From JAKVCB01 sp965243695 (GTDB taxonomy: Bacteria > Planctomycetota > Planctomycetia > Pirellulales > Lacipirellulaceae), in the NCBI GenBank assembly GCA_965243695.1, contig CBDEWC010000037.1:124001-188000 (forward strand): a stretch of 64,000 nucleotides of DNA. Direction: 5' to 3'. Shown in pieces: positions 26,723 to 35,115 of the stretch. Under the pieces are notes generated by a model. That model was not told the DNA's origin. It saw nothing but the letters and a program-made list of their open reading frames with translations, and did no database searches. How positions within the stretch are numbered: position 1 is the stretch's first letter; each line of letters starts with the position of its first letter. The translations under genes and the position numbers were made by a program.

Positions 26723-27694
26723 TTAGGGTAGGTACATTTCCAAGAAAACTGCCCTGCCCTGGGGATTTAACAAGGTTGCTCCACATTCTGCCGGAATCAG
26801 CAGCGTATCGCCCATTTGAAGTGGCGAGTCCAAGCGATCTCCGGTCACTCCCAATTCCCCCTCGATCACCGCCAGGAGGCGAAACCGCCCATCACCCCCC
26901 ATGGTGGCCGGCCGGTCCAGTTTCCAGCGATTCAGTACAAACTTATCACAGCCGATGAGTTGCTCGACGCCCGGACGATCTGCTGGCTGTGGCAGTTGAG
27001 GTGCGATTGGACCGCGGGAAAAATCAATGGTTTGGAGGGATTGTTCAATATGAAGCTCTCGAGGATGCCCGTTGGCATCGACTCGGTTCCAGTCAAATAG
27101 CCGAAATGTCGTATCACTTGCTTGTTGGATTTCGGCCGTCACAAGGCCTTCTCCGAGGGCGTGAACGGTTCCCGCGAGAATCAACAGACAATCTCCCACT
27201 GCAGGTTCAAAGGCGTGCAGAGCCTGCTCACACGTGCCTTGCTCGAGGTGTTGCCGAAGTTGCTCGCGATCCACACCTGGCTTCAGGCCAGCGTAGATTT
27301 TGCTACCTGGTTCGGCTGCCAGCACAACCCAGGCCTCGGTCTTTCCCAAGTCGGGTGGATCAAGCCTTCGCGCTTGCTCGTCGTTGGGGTGCACTTGAAC
27401 CGAAAGTCTCTTTTGCGAATCGAGAAACTTAAACAATAAGGGAAATTGTTCTTGTGGGTGGTGGCGTCCGAACAGTTGCACTCCGTAGCGGGTCACGAGT
27501 TCCCGCAATGGACATCCTGCCAGTGGCCCCCCAGCAACCACACTTTGATCCTCCCGGTGGTCAACGATTTCCCAACTTTCAGCATAGTTATTCCCATCGG
27601 CAAGGGACTTTCCGAGTACGGTCCCAAGTCGCCTCCCACCCCAAAGATACCGACGCAGGATAGGTTCAAACCGCAGAGGATAGAGTTGGTTCAT
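26723..27694 (-). CDS. manA: Mannose-6-phosphate isomerase, class I
   Basis: Interconverts mannose 6-phosphate and fructose 6-phosphate; a zinc enzyme of the cupin fold, 323 residues, the short bacterial form. Zinc ligands and active-site residues are visible: 'RLSVQVHPNDEQARRL' (near 97-110), 'LGKTEAWVVLAAEPGSKIY' (Glu near 120), 'LLILAGTVHALGEGLVTAEI' and 'QQASDTTFRLFDWNRVD'. It may supply mannose units for the glycans expected from neighbouring glycosyltransferases or feed mannose into glycolysis. It is divergent from tatC across a 509-base spacer containing tandem repeats. Confidence 0.93.
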   Translation of the reverse strand: MNQLYPLRFEPILRRYLWGGRRLGTVLGKSLADGNNYAESWEIVDHREDQSVVAGGPLAGCPLRELVTRYGVQLFGRHHPQEQFPLLFKFLDSQKRLSVQVHPNDEQARRLDPPDLGKTEAWVVLAAEPGSKIYAGLKPGVDREQLRQHLEQGTCEQALHAFEPAVGDCLLILAGTVHALGEGLVTAEIQQASDTTFRLFDWNRVDANGHPRELHIEQSLQTIDFSRGPIAPQLPQPADRPGVEQLIGCDKFVLNRWKLDRPATMGGDGRFRLLAVIEGELGVTGDRLDSPLQMGDTLLIPAECGATLLNPQGRAVFLEMYLP

Positions 27695-28203
27695 CGTGTT
27701 TGCCCTAGTGGACGCCTGGCTGGATTGGCCGTAGCAGAACGCCGTCGCCCGGCTCGCCAGATTATTGTGCCGGTCAGGACCAGGGGCAACTGGTGACTTC
27801 AGCGGCCTACCACGCTAAACGGCATCGCTTATTTTCTAAACAGGGTGCTAAACAGGGTGTATTGTTTGAGAATCTTGCCATAGCCACAACCTCACGTTGT
27901 CGGCCAGGTGGTCGTTCTATTATCATCAACTGGCAGCGTGTAGAATTGTAGTATGTAGAGAATTATCACAGTATGTAGAATTACAGTATGTAGAATTACA
28001 GTATGCCGGCGACTTGAGGATGTTTTTGTCAATTCAGGTCTCAATCGGCAATCACGGCCGGCCAACTGCGGCTTTCGACGGTGTGCCTGGCCCCTGATAA
28101 AACTGCTGTCGACCCCTAGGAAACCGCTGGTCACCCCAGCTTTTCAGAGTATCTGCAGCCACGCGAAACCTCAATCAGTCCACTTGTTCCCTACCAATTT
28201 GCA
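27695..28203. other. Divergent spacer between manA and tatC with short direct repeats
   Basis: No gene supported. It holds the array at 27939-28005 and a 10-base duplication (AAACAGGGTG) at 27838-27858. A small minus-strand frame across the repeats encodes only low-complexity Thr/Val/Ile/Leu sequence and was rejected. Confidence 0.5.
27939..28005. repeat. Tandem repeat array, about 15-bp AT-rich unit
   Basis: Three to four copies of a unit close to GTAGAATTACAGTAT, the first two imperfect and the last two exact. It lies about 200 bases before the tatC start and 245 bases from the manA start. Confidence 0.75.
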
Positions 28204-29268
28204 GTGCCCGATCAATACGACGAAGATCTGTTTGACAAAACGAAAATGACGTTTGGTGAGCATCTGGACGAGTTGCGCCAGTCGCTCATTAAGTCTGTCG
28301 CCGCGCTGGTGTTGGGTACCCTGGTGGGACTGATCTTTGCCCAGCGGTTAGTAATTTTTATCCAAACTCCGCTGGAAGCCGCCTTGGTGGATTACTACAA
28401 AGAGCGCGGGGAGGAGCAATATCTTGAGGAACTCAAGCAGCGAAAAGCCAACGGCGAAGAGGTTCCTGAGAACCTGCGGGCCGCGGCAAGGAACTATGGC
28501 GAGCGGGAATTAGTGCGTGAAAATCGGCTGATTTCACGGCTTGCACTACAAGCTGCGTTGGATCAGGATCCTGCTGGTGGATCTGCATCCGCTGGGGCAA
28601 CCAGCACCGATGTCTCTCTTCCGGCCCCGGCCGACCTGCTTCCAATTACTTTGTACTATCGGCTAAGTAAAGAGGATGATCCGCGGCTCAACACGATTGC
28701 CTTGAACATGCAGGAGCCGTTTCTGGTCTGGATAAAGGCAGCCCTGGTGTTGGGCATTGTTGTTGCCAGCCCATTTGTTTTTTTCTTCATCTGGGAATTT
28801 GTGGCTGCCGGATTATATCCTCATGAACGACGGTACGTGCATGTCTTCCTGCCTTTTAGCTTGGGATTGTTTCTGTTTGGCGCCGGGCTTGCCTTTTTTG
28901 TCGTCTTTCAATTCGTGTTGCACTTTCTGCTGGCATTCTACGGCTGGATGGGGATCAATCCGGCACCCCGCATCACCGAGTGGGTCAATTTTGTGCTGAT
29001 ACTCCCGGTGGGATTCGGCATTGGTTTTCAATTGCCACTGGTCATGCTTTTTCTGGAACGAATTGGCATCTTTTCTGTCAAGATCTACCGGCAAAACTGG
29101 AGGATTGCTGTGCTGATTATTTCAGTCCTGTCCATGTTGCTGACACCGGCTGACTGGCAAAGCATGATCTTCATGTTTGTTTCGCTGACCGTGCTCTACT
29201 TTGGCGGAATCCTTCTCTGCCTGTTTATGCCACGCCGGAAGACCTCCTTTGGCGACGCTATAGAATGA
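28204..29268 (+). CDS. tatC: Sec-independent protein translocase subunit TatC with a long first-loop insertion
   Basis: Core membrane component that recognises twin-arginine signal peptides for export of folded proteins. The conserved N-terminus 'MTFGEHLDELRQSLIKSV' is followed by TM1, and 'NMQEPFLVWIKAALVLG' near 168-184 begins TM2. 'GLYPHERRYVHVFLPFS', 'ITEWVNFVLILPVGFGIGFQ' and 'LTPADWQSMIFMFV' are family motifs. At 354 residues it is about 100 longer than E. coli TatC. The excess is in the first outer loop (about 62-160), which is charged then Ser/Ala/Gly-rich. The start is GTG. Tat substrates are abundant nearby: three Gfo/Idh/MocA enzymes. tatA/B are not in the window. Confidence 0.93.
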   Translation: MPDQYDEDLFDKTKMTFGEHLDELRQSLIKSVAALVLGTLVGLIFAQRLVIFIQTPLEAALVDYYKERGEEQYLEELKQRKANGEEVPENLRAAARNYGERELVRENRLISRLALQAALDQDPAGGSASAGATSTDVSLPAPADLLPITLYYRLSKEDDPRLNTIALNMQEPFLVWIKAALVLGIVVASPFVFFFIWEFVAAGLYPHERRYVHVFLPFSLGLFLFGAGLAFFVVFQFVLHFLLAFYGWMGINPAPRITEWVNFVLILPVGFGIGFQLPLVMLFLERIGIFSVKIYRQNWRIAVLIISVLSMLLTPADWQSMIFMFVSLTVLYFGGILLCLFMPRRKTSFGDAIE

Positions 29269-29340
29269 AGCCTTGCCCGCAAAGCAGCCAGGTCTTCTGC
29301 TGTCAGTCTGGCTGGGCGCTCAGTAAGTTTTGCCTGCGGC

Positions 29341-30300
29341 TCAAATCTGATAGTTGGTTTTGGGCTGAAACTCGTTGTGTTCGTCACTTTGAGTTTTGAG
29401 TTTTGGCTTTTCCAGTACCACGGTTTTGTGAGGGTCGACACTCTGAGTCAGCCACACACTCGAACCGATCACACTGTCGTGCCCGATGACAGTGTGGCCT
29501 CCTAGTACCGTGGCGTTCGCGTAAAGGACAACCCGATCTTCAATCGTCGGGTGTCGCTTCTGGCCGCGAACAAGGTGCCCATTATTATCGGTAAGAAAAC
29601 TAAGCGCACCGAGAGTAACTCCCTGGTAGATCTTGACATGCTCACCAATTTCGCACGTCTCACCAACGACAACACCGGTACCATGGTCGATAAAAAAGAA
29701 TCGTCCCACGGTTGCTCCTGGGTGAATATCGATACCCGTTTTACTGTGGGCCCATTCGGACATCATGCGGGGAATGAACGGAATCTCAAGTTGATACAAC
29801 TCGTGGGCAAGACGAAACACCGTGACAGCTTCCAGGCCTGGATAGCAAAAAATAACTTCGTCGACATTCTTGCATGCCGGATCGCCTTCGTAGGCGGCTT
29901 GCACGTCGGTCGCCAGGATTTCCCGAAGTTCTGGTAGTCGTTCCAGAAATAGCAATGTTTTTACCTGGCCAAGCGCTTCAAAGTCTTGGGCAGATTCGCA
30001 TATGCTGGTGGCCCCTGCCTCATGGCGCAGGGCTCGACCGATCTGGATGGTCAGTTGATCGTGTAGGCGATCGATCAACTCACCCACGTAATACTGAACA
30101 TTGCCGCGATGGAGTCCCTCTCGGCGCCGGAAACCAGGGTAAATGATTTCCTTGAGTGCGTCGATTACGAGGACAATTTCATCGGAGTTCGGTAGTGGAG
30201 AATGGTCCAAATGGTTGATTGTACCCACCGAGTCGTACGTTTCGACAATCTGTTGGGTAATATTTGGAAGACGATCTTTGAGTCGAAAATCGGTAGCCAT
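29341..30300 (-). CDS. Serine O-acetyltransferase (EpsC/CysE-type)
   Basis: Acetylates serine to O-acetylserine, the first step of cysteine synthesis. Protein of 319 residues: a helical N-terminal domain, then the left-handed beta-helix with hexapeptide repeats from about 195. Conserved active-site stretches are 'FIPRMMSEWAHSKTGIDIHP', 'GRFFFIDHGTGVVVGETCEI' and 'GEHVKIYQGVTLGALSF', followed by 'KRHPTIEDRVVLYANATVLG'. The N-terminal part is longer than in E. coli CysE and fits the EpsC-like group. It converges with tatC. Feedback control by cysteine is usual for the family but cannot be judged here. Confidence 0.9.
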   Translation of the reverse strand: MATDFRLKDRLPNITQQIVETYDSVGTINHLDHSPLPNSDEIVLVIDALKEIIYPGFRRREGLHRGNVQYYVGELIDRLHDQLTIQIGRALRHEAGATSICESAQDFEALGQVKTLLFLERLPELREILATDVQAAYEGDPACKNVDEVIFCYPGLEAVTVFRLAHELYQLEIPFIPRMMSEWAHSKTGIDIHPGATVGRFFFIDHGTGVVVGETCEIGEHVKIYQGVTLGALSFLTDNNGHLVRGQKRHPTIEDRVVLYANATVLGGHTVIGHDSVIGSSVWLTQSVDPHKTVVLEKPKLKTQSDEHNEFQPKTNYQI

Positions 30301-30944
30301 GTTCGCCAGGTGGGCAGAAGGTTTTCCGGATCAAGTGAATCGCCGGAAAGGAACAAGCAGGCTCTCACGTTGAGAGCTTAGGCGGCGCAAGAAGGTCCCG
30401 CCTGGGCGGGACTCGTACAGCCGCACGCGATGCAAAAACGAGTTGCAAATTGAAATGGCATGAACTTCATTGTATGCGTCTTGACCTGTTCAATCAAACA
30501 GACCCGTCCAATCAAACAGGGCCCTATCGGTTGTCTCGGCCGAATCGTCCCCAAAGTTTAGCGAGGATCCAGATTTCTGTTGCGGAATCCCTTCGAGGAG
30601 GGGCCACTCGTCTCGCCAGTGGTGGCAAGGGCCCTTCAGGAAGTACTCCAAAAAGGTCTGGAAATTCGATGAAGAACGTCTCTGGTCCTAGGGAATCCAC
30701 CATTGGCCCTGGGGGTTGGGTGCCGATTTTTGCTTGGCGGTAAATTTTCAGAAAAGTTCGCCTTCCTCTGGAAAGGCGTTGGTCTCGATGGGTGCTTGGT
30801 TTGTTAGAGGGGACGAACCGCGACCGGAGGACAACTCTTTTTAGACACGGTGCCAGCCAATTTTGACCAGGCGGATAGTTTTGGTTGGCTGATCACGACA
30901 GCCCTGGCCATGGTTGTGGGCTTGTCTTTCTGGTAGGGCAAAAA
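30301..30944. other. Spacer between rhaA and the serine acetyltransferase gene
   Basis: About 640 bases without a supported gene. It contains a 12-base duplication (CCAATCAAACAG, near 30493-30523). Open frames here lack recognisable motifs or start signals. It follows the rhaA stop and should include the acetyltransferase promoter near 30300-30420. Confidence 0.4.
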
Positions 30945-32207
30945 TCAACCACGCAAGGAAAGAATTGTGCGTTCGTATTGCCTGATGTCTTCCAGCCACA
31001 TGCCACCTGGAGGAACATCTGCCTGGAGGCAGTAGTAATCCCACACCGCTCCAAAGGGCAAGGTTTTGAACTCCTCAAGCAAAGCCAGTCGCCCCGTGAA
31101 GTCGCCGTTTTGTTCGCAGTCGCGCACCATGTTGGTTGGTTCAAGCATGGCCATCAACAGCGCTTTGATGGTGCAGCGGGTTCCGATGATCCACGCGGCT
31201 ACTCGGTTGATACTGGCATCAAAGAAATCAAGGCCAAGGTGGACCCGTCCCAGGGTGTCGCCACGAACGAGTTCCTGCATGATGGCCTGTAGCTCATCGG
31301 TGAGCGTCACGACGTGGTCGCTATCCCAGCGGATCCCCCGGCTGACATGCAGCAATAGTTGATCAACCCACAGGAGTACGGAAGAGATCTTGTCGGAGAT
31401 GACTTCAGTAGGATGGAAGTGGCCTGCATCAAGACAGAGTATCGTTTGGCGGCTGATGGCATATCCCAAGTAAAATTCATGGGAACCAACCACGTAACTC
31501 TCAGAGCCGAGTCCAAACAGTTTGCATTCAACGGCGTCAAGATTAAATCGCTTGTCGATAGGTTCGGCAAGTACGGTGTCGAGAGACTCGACGAGCCGTT
31601 CGCGCGGGCCTTTGCGGTCCACGGTCATGTCTTTCATTCCGTCTGGGATCCAGATGTTGTTAACCGACGGTGAACCTAGTTGCTTCCCAATTGCAGCGCT
31701 AATTCGCCGCGAACGGATTCCATGGTCAATCCAGAACTGGCGGATAGCAGGGTCGGGGTGCGCGAGCGTGAAACCATCATCCGACTTGGGGTGCGAAAAA
31801 AAAGTGGGATTGAAATCAAGTCCCAAATCGTTCTGTTGGGCCCAATCAATCCAGCCTTGAAAGTGGGCAGGCTCCACTTCGTCGCGGTCGAGAGGGGGGC
31901 CACTATTCTCCAAATAACTTGCATGTAAATTAAATCGGTGTTTGCCGGGGATGAGCGAAAAAGCCTTTTCTGCATCGGCGCGCAGCTCATCGGGTGTGGA
32001 GGCCTTTCCGGGATAATTGCCCGTCACAGCAATACCACCCGTCAGTTCCTGGCCTGCCCGTTCGAACCCACTGACATCATCTCCCTGCCAGCAGTGTAGG
32101 GAGATTGCAACCTTCTGAATTCGTTCAATCGCCTTATCGGTATCAACCCCTAATGCGGCGTACTGCTCCTTGGCCAAAGCATAAGAATTGTGGATGGAGT
32201 CGGACAT
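30945..32207 (-). CDS. rhaA: L-rhamnose isomerase
   Basis: Interconverts L-rhamnose and L-rhamnulose in the cytoplasm. The ATG at 32207 gives 420 residues, the usual RhaA length, with AGGAGGG about 6 bases upstream; the longer frame to 32411 is rejected. Motifs: 'AISLHCWQGDDVSGFERAG' near the start, 'GLDFNPTFFSHPKSDDGFTL', 'KRFNLDAVECKLFGLGSESY', 'GSHEFYLGYAISRQTILCLD' and 'AGHFHPTEVISDKISSVLLW', which bring together the metal-binding Glu, Asp and His residues. Rhamnulokinase and aldolase (rhaB, rhaD) are not adjacent. The next gene upstream on the same strand is an SDR 612 bases away; two polyol/alcohol dehydrogenases lie beyond it. Confidence 0.93.
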   Translation of the reverse strand: MSDSIHNSYALAKEQYAALGVDTDKAIERIQKVAISLHCWQGDDVSGFERAGQELTGGIAVTGNYPGKASTPDELRADAEKAFSLIPGKHRFNLHASYLENSGPPLDRDEVEPAHFQGWIDWAQQNDLGLDFNPTFFSHPKSDDGFTLAHPDPAIRQFWIDHGIRSRRISAAIGKQLGSPSVNNIWIPDGMKDMTVDRKGPRERLVESLDTVLAEPIDKRFNLDAVECKLFGLGSESYVVGSHEFYLGYAISRQTILCLDAGHFHPTEVISDKISSVLLWVDQLLLHVSRGIRWDSDHVVTLTDELQAIMQELVRGDTLGRVHLGLDFFDASINRVAAWIIGTRCTIKALLMAMLEPTNMVRDCEQNGDFTGRLALLEEFKTLPFGAVWDYYCLQADVPPGGMWLEDIRQYERTILSLRG

Positions 32208-32819
32208 CGTTACCCTCCTTTTGTGCAGTTTCAACCAGGTCTCAAAGAATTTTTGCCACCGTTGGCGGTTGTGAGGTCGGTGCGCAGGTGGCCAGAGGAT
32301 CCTGGTCCTGGATACCTCTTGTCCCAGTGATGCAAGGGGGCACTTTTCTGGGCCAGCCTTTTTGCCCGCCAGGTGTAAACCGTGGCATGTCAGCAAGTCG
32401 ATGCGCTGCACCGACGATTCGCAATGTAGGTCAATCGCATCGGCATCGCCAGGGGCCTCCTGTCGTGTTCCGCGCAGTCTGCCAGGCCGCCTCTGTGATC
32501 ATTGCCTGGGGTCGCTTGCGGGTGAACTTAAGTCGGCAAGCTTGCTCCACGGCAGGCCTACGGCTAATTACTGAAAATGCCAGGCCCGTGCCAGATGTGA
32601 TTAGGGCCGCGACGGATGTCGTATCCGAACCTCCGGTGGTGACTTCGCACGACTTTCCAACGCTCTGAGGAATGTTGTCCGCACGCACCCGGAACGTCCA
32701 GCCAGCACGACCGGTCACCACGATTTGCAACTGGCAAGGCGACTGCACAACACTCCCGGCACCAGGCCAATATTCATGTGCAGGGGCACGATCGATGCGA
32801 TTGAGCGTGGCTGCACAAT
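32208..32819. other. Spacer between the SDR gene and rhaA
   Basis: About 610 bases without a convincing gene. A 187-codon plus-strand frame (32105-32668) overlaps the rhaA start antisense and is Arg/Ser/Cys-rich with no motif. The length suggests rhaA has its own promoter, but no clear box pair was found. Confidence 0.4.
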
Positions 32820-33587
32820 CTATCCCGGCAGCAATACCCGTCCACCGCTTGCTGCGACCGATTGGCCGGTCATGTAGCTCGATTCTTCGCTGACCAAAAA
32901 GCGAACCACAGCCGCCATTTCTTCCGGTTCTCCGACACGGCCCATCGGTGTGGCGTCGATCATTTTTTGAAAATCTTCGGGTGAAAGACTGCCTCGAGCC
33001 ATTTCCGTATTAATCAATCCGGGACACAGGCAATTGATGCGAAGGTTCTGCGGAGCCCACGCTTCGCCCAGAGAGCGAACCAATGAAATTACGGCAGCCT
33101 TTGAGGCCGAGTAGGGCATTAACATGGGCCGCGCACGAAGTGCTGCAATTGATGAAATCACCACAATACGCCCGAAGCGTCGTTCGATCATCTCGTCTTT
33201 GACAGCGTAGACTGCGTTGAACGTGCCATCGAGGTTGATATTCATTGTCCGCTTCCAGGACTCCCACGTCACGTCGTCGGCAGGCTCCAGCAATGCCACA
33301 CCAGCACAGTGGACCAGAATATCGATGGGTCCCAGTGCGGTGCGGGTAACGTGCACCATCTCGCGGACTTGTTCCGGATCGGAAACATCGCCGGGGGCTA
33401 GAATTGCCCGCCCACCAGCCGACTCAATTTGCTGAAGTGTGTCGCGGGCTGATTCTTCGCGTGAAACATAGTTTACAGCTATATTAGCCCCCTCGCTGGC
33501 CAGGCGGATAGAAACGGCTCGCCCGATTCCGCGTGATCCACCGGTAATCAAAGCATTTTTTCCCTGGAACACTTGTTGTTCGGGCAT
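32820..33587 (-). CDS. SDR family NAD(P)-dependent oxidoreductase (FabG-like)
   Basis: Classical short-chain dehydrogenase/reductase of 255 residues. Cofactor motif 'ALITGGSRGIGRAVSIRLAS' (TGxxxGxG), 'LVHCAGVALL' in place of NNAG, catalytic Ser in 'GRIVVISSIAALRARPM' and catalytic Tyr/Lys in 'LMPYSASKAAVISLVRSL' are all present. The C-terminus ends 'SYMTGQSVAASGGRVLLPG'. Asn in the fourth strand ('NYVSREES') suggests NADP, as in FabG. It could be a fatty-acid ketoreductase paralogue or, given rhaA downstream and polyol dehydrogenases divergent from it, a sugar or sugar-acid dehydrogenase. The neighbourhood argument is inference. Confidence 0.88.
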   Translation of the reverse strand: MPEQQVFQGKNALITGGSRGIGRAVSIRLASEGANIAVNYVSREESARDTLQQIESAGGRAILAPGDVSDPEQVREMVHVTRTALGPIDILVHCAGVALLEPADDVTWESWKRTMNINLDGTFNAVYAVKDEMIERRFGRIVVISSIAALRARPMLMPYSASKAAVISLVRSLGEAWAPQNLRINCLCPGLINTEMARGSLSPEDFQKMIDATPMGRVGEPEEMAAVVRFLVSEESSYMTGQSVAASGGRVLLPG

Positions 33588-33757
33588 TACTCCCCCTTGT
33601 TTTGTTCCTGTTTTTGTTCAAATTAGACCGAAGCAGGCCCCTGCGAATGGCTTGCATCTTCATCGTTGGAGTAGGCAAACCAGTAGGTACAGCTTCACCA
33701 TCCTGAAAACGTCGTTTATCCTGATAACTTTATCAAATTATGCTTCCGGTTGTTGCT

Positions 33758-35002
33758 ATGCAAAAAACATTTGTGGGGATTGGGTTTGGGCCTATTCAAA
33801 GTGGTCTTTTTGCGTTGGAGGCCTATCGGTCTAATAATTTTCGGCGGATTGTGGTGGCGGATGTTTTGCCGGAAATGGTGCACCACGTTCGACAAGCGGG
33901 CGGTACCTATTGCATTAACGTGGCTGGTTCAGACGGCATTTTCCAAGATGAAGTCTCCGGAATTGAGATTTATAACCCCACCGATTCGGTCGATAAGGTG
34001 GCACTCGTTGAGGCAATTGCTGAAGCAGATGAAATTGCGACCGCACTTCCCAGCGTCGATTTCTATCGTCGTGCAGCGCCCAGCCCAGCCTGGCTTATTG
34101 CCCAAGGAATCGATTCCCGGCCGAATCGTTCGCCGCCTCAGCGCACTGTCGTTTATGCTGCCGAAAATCACAACGCCGGGGCTGAACTTTTGCGCGGGGC
34201 CGTCCTTGAGGAATTGTCGCGATTGGGTGCCGAGCAACTCGATCGCCACGTCCAATTTGTGAACACCGTAATTGGAAAAATGAGTGGTGTGGTCACCGAG
34301 GGCCAACAAATTGAAAACGCCAAGCTGGCTCCGTTGGTCGCAGGAATGAACCAGGCTGTCCTCGTGGAGCAATTCAATCGAATTCTTGTGGGGCGCATTG
34401 CCTGGGACGATTACCAACGAGGAATTGAGGTCTTTGAAGAAAAAGCAGACCTGAACCCTTTTGAAGAAGCAAAGCTCTACGGCCACAACGCAACTCATGC
34501 CCTGATTGGCTATCTGGCTTACCGAGAGGATATCAAGTTGGTATCCGAGGTCCGAGCGACACCACTGTTCGGCATGGCTCGAGAAGCATTTGTCGAGGAA
34601 TCAGGAAAAGCACTTTGTGAGCGACATGCAGGCGTTGACCCGGTCTTTACTCCGCAAGGATGGCAAGACTATGTCGAAGACTTGCTGGAGAGAATGACCA
34701 ACCCTTACCTCCACGACAAGGTGGACCGGTTGATTCGCGATCCTGTACGAAAGCTGGGCTGGGACGACCGTTTGATCGGTACGATGCGAATCGCACTGGA
34801 CCACCAAGTCGCGCCCCGAAAGTTTTCCCTGGGAGCCGCTGCAGCCATCGATTTGCTGCTGGGCGAGCAGCCACAAAAACAACCACTTCAGTTGTTCGAA
34901 GAACTCTGGTGTGACTCAGGTAGCACTGCCAGTTCTCGGGAAGTGATTATAAAACATCTCCTTGCAGCCCGCGAAGAATTAGTGTCGTCAAGTTTGCGGT
35001 AA
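33758..35002 (+). CDS. Polyol-specific long-chain dehydrogenase (mannitol-1-phosphate 5-dehydrogenase-like)
   Basis: Protein of 414 residues from the ATG at 33758 ('MQKTFVGIGFGPIQSGLF'). The N-terminal half is a nucleotide-binding domain with a glycine-rich turn. The C-terminal half carries 'EEAKLYGHNATHALIGYLAY' near residue 240, which fits the KxxxxNxxH catalytic signature of mannitol dehydrogenases (Lys, then Asn, then His). The family oxidises mannitol, mannitol 1-phosphate, altronate or related polyols with NAD. The exact substrate is not readable. The next gene, an MDR dehydrogenase, starts 113 bases downstream on the same strand, so the two may interconvert a polyol and a ketose in sequence. 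An ATG 18 bases upstream is an alternative start. Confidence 0.75.
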   Translation: MQKTFVGIGFGPIQSGLFALEAYRSNNFRRIVVADVLPEMVHHVRQAGGTYCINVAGSDGIFQDEVSGIEIYNPTDSVDKVALVEAIAEADEIATALPSVDFYRRAAPSPAWLIAQGIDSRPNRSPPQRTVVYAAENHNAGAELLRGAVLEELSRLGAEQLDRHVQFVNTVIGKMSGVVTEGQQIENAKLAPLVAGMNQAVLVEQFNRILVGRIAWDDYQRGIEVFEEKADLNPFEEAKLYGHNATHALIGYLAYREDIKLVSEVRATPLFGMAREAFVEESGKALCERHAGVDPVFTPQGWQDYVEDLLERMTNPYLHDKVDRLIRDPVRKLGWDDRLIGTMRIALDHQVAPRKFSLGAAAAIDLLLGEQPQKQPLQLFEELWCDSGSTASSREVIIKHLLAAREELVSSSLR

Positions 35003-35115
35003 CATTTCATCCTGGCCAGAGGTGATGAGATAATCTCTGGGCGTTGTTGTAAACCAGGTTCCGTTTTTCCGACTCATCGTTGCACGGTCACTCCAATCCA
35101 TGTAGGAAAATACCT

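Noticed and set aside
32105..32668. 187-codon plus-strand frame in the rhaA-SDR spacer
   Set aside because: It overlaps the rhaA 5' end antisense, is rich in Arg, Ser and Cys and has no motif. The spacer is left without a gene.
35015..35041. CCAGAG...CTCTGG inverted repeat between the polyol and MDR dehydrogenase genes
   Set aside because: The stem is only six bases with a long loop and no T-run. It does not convincingly separate the two genes.
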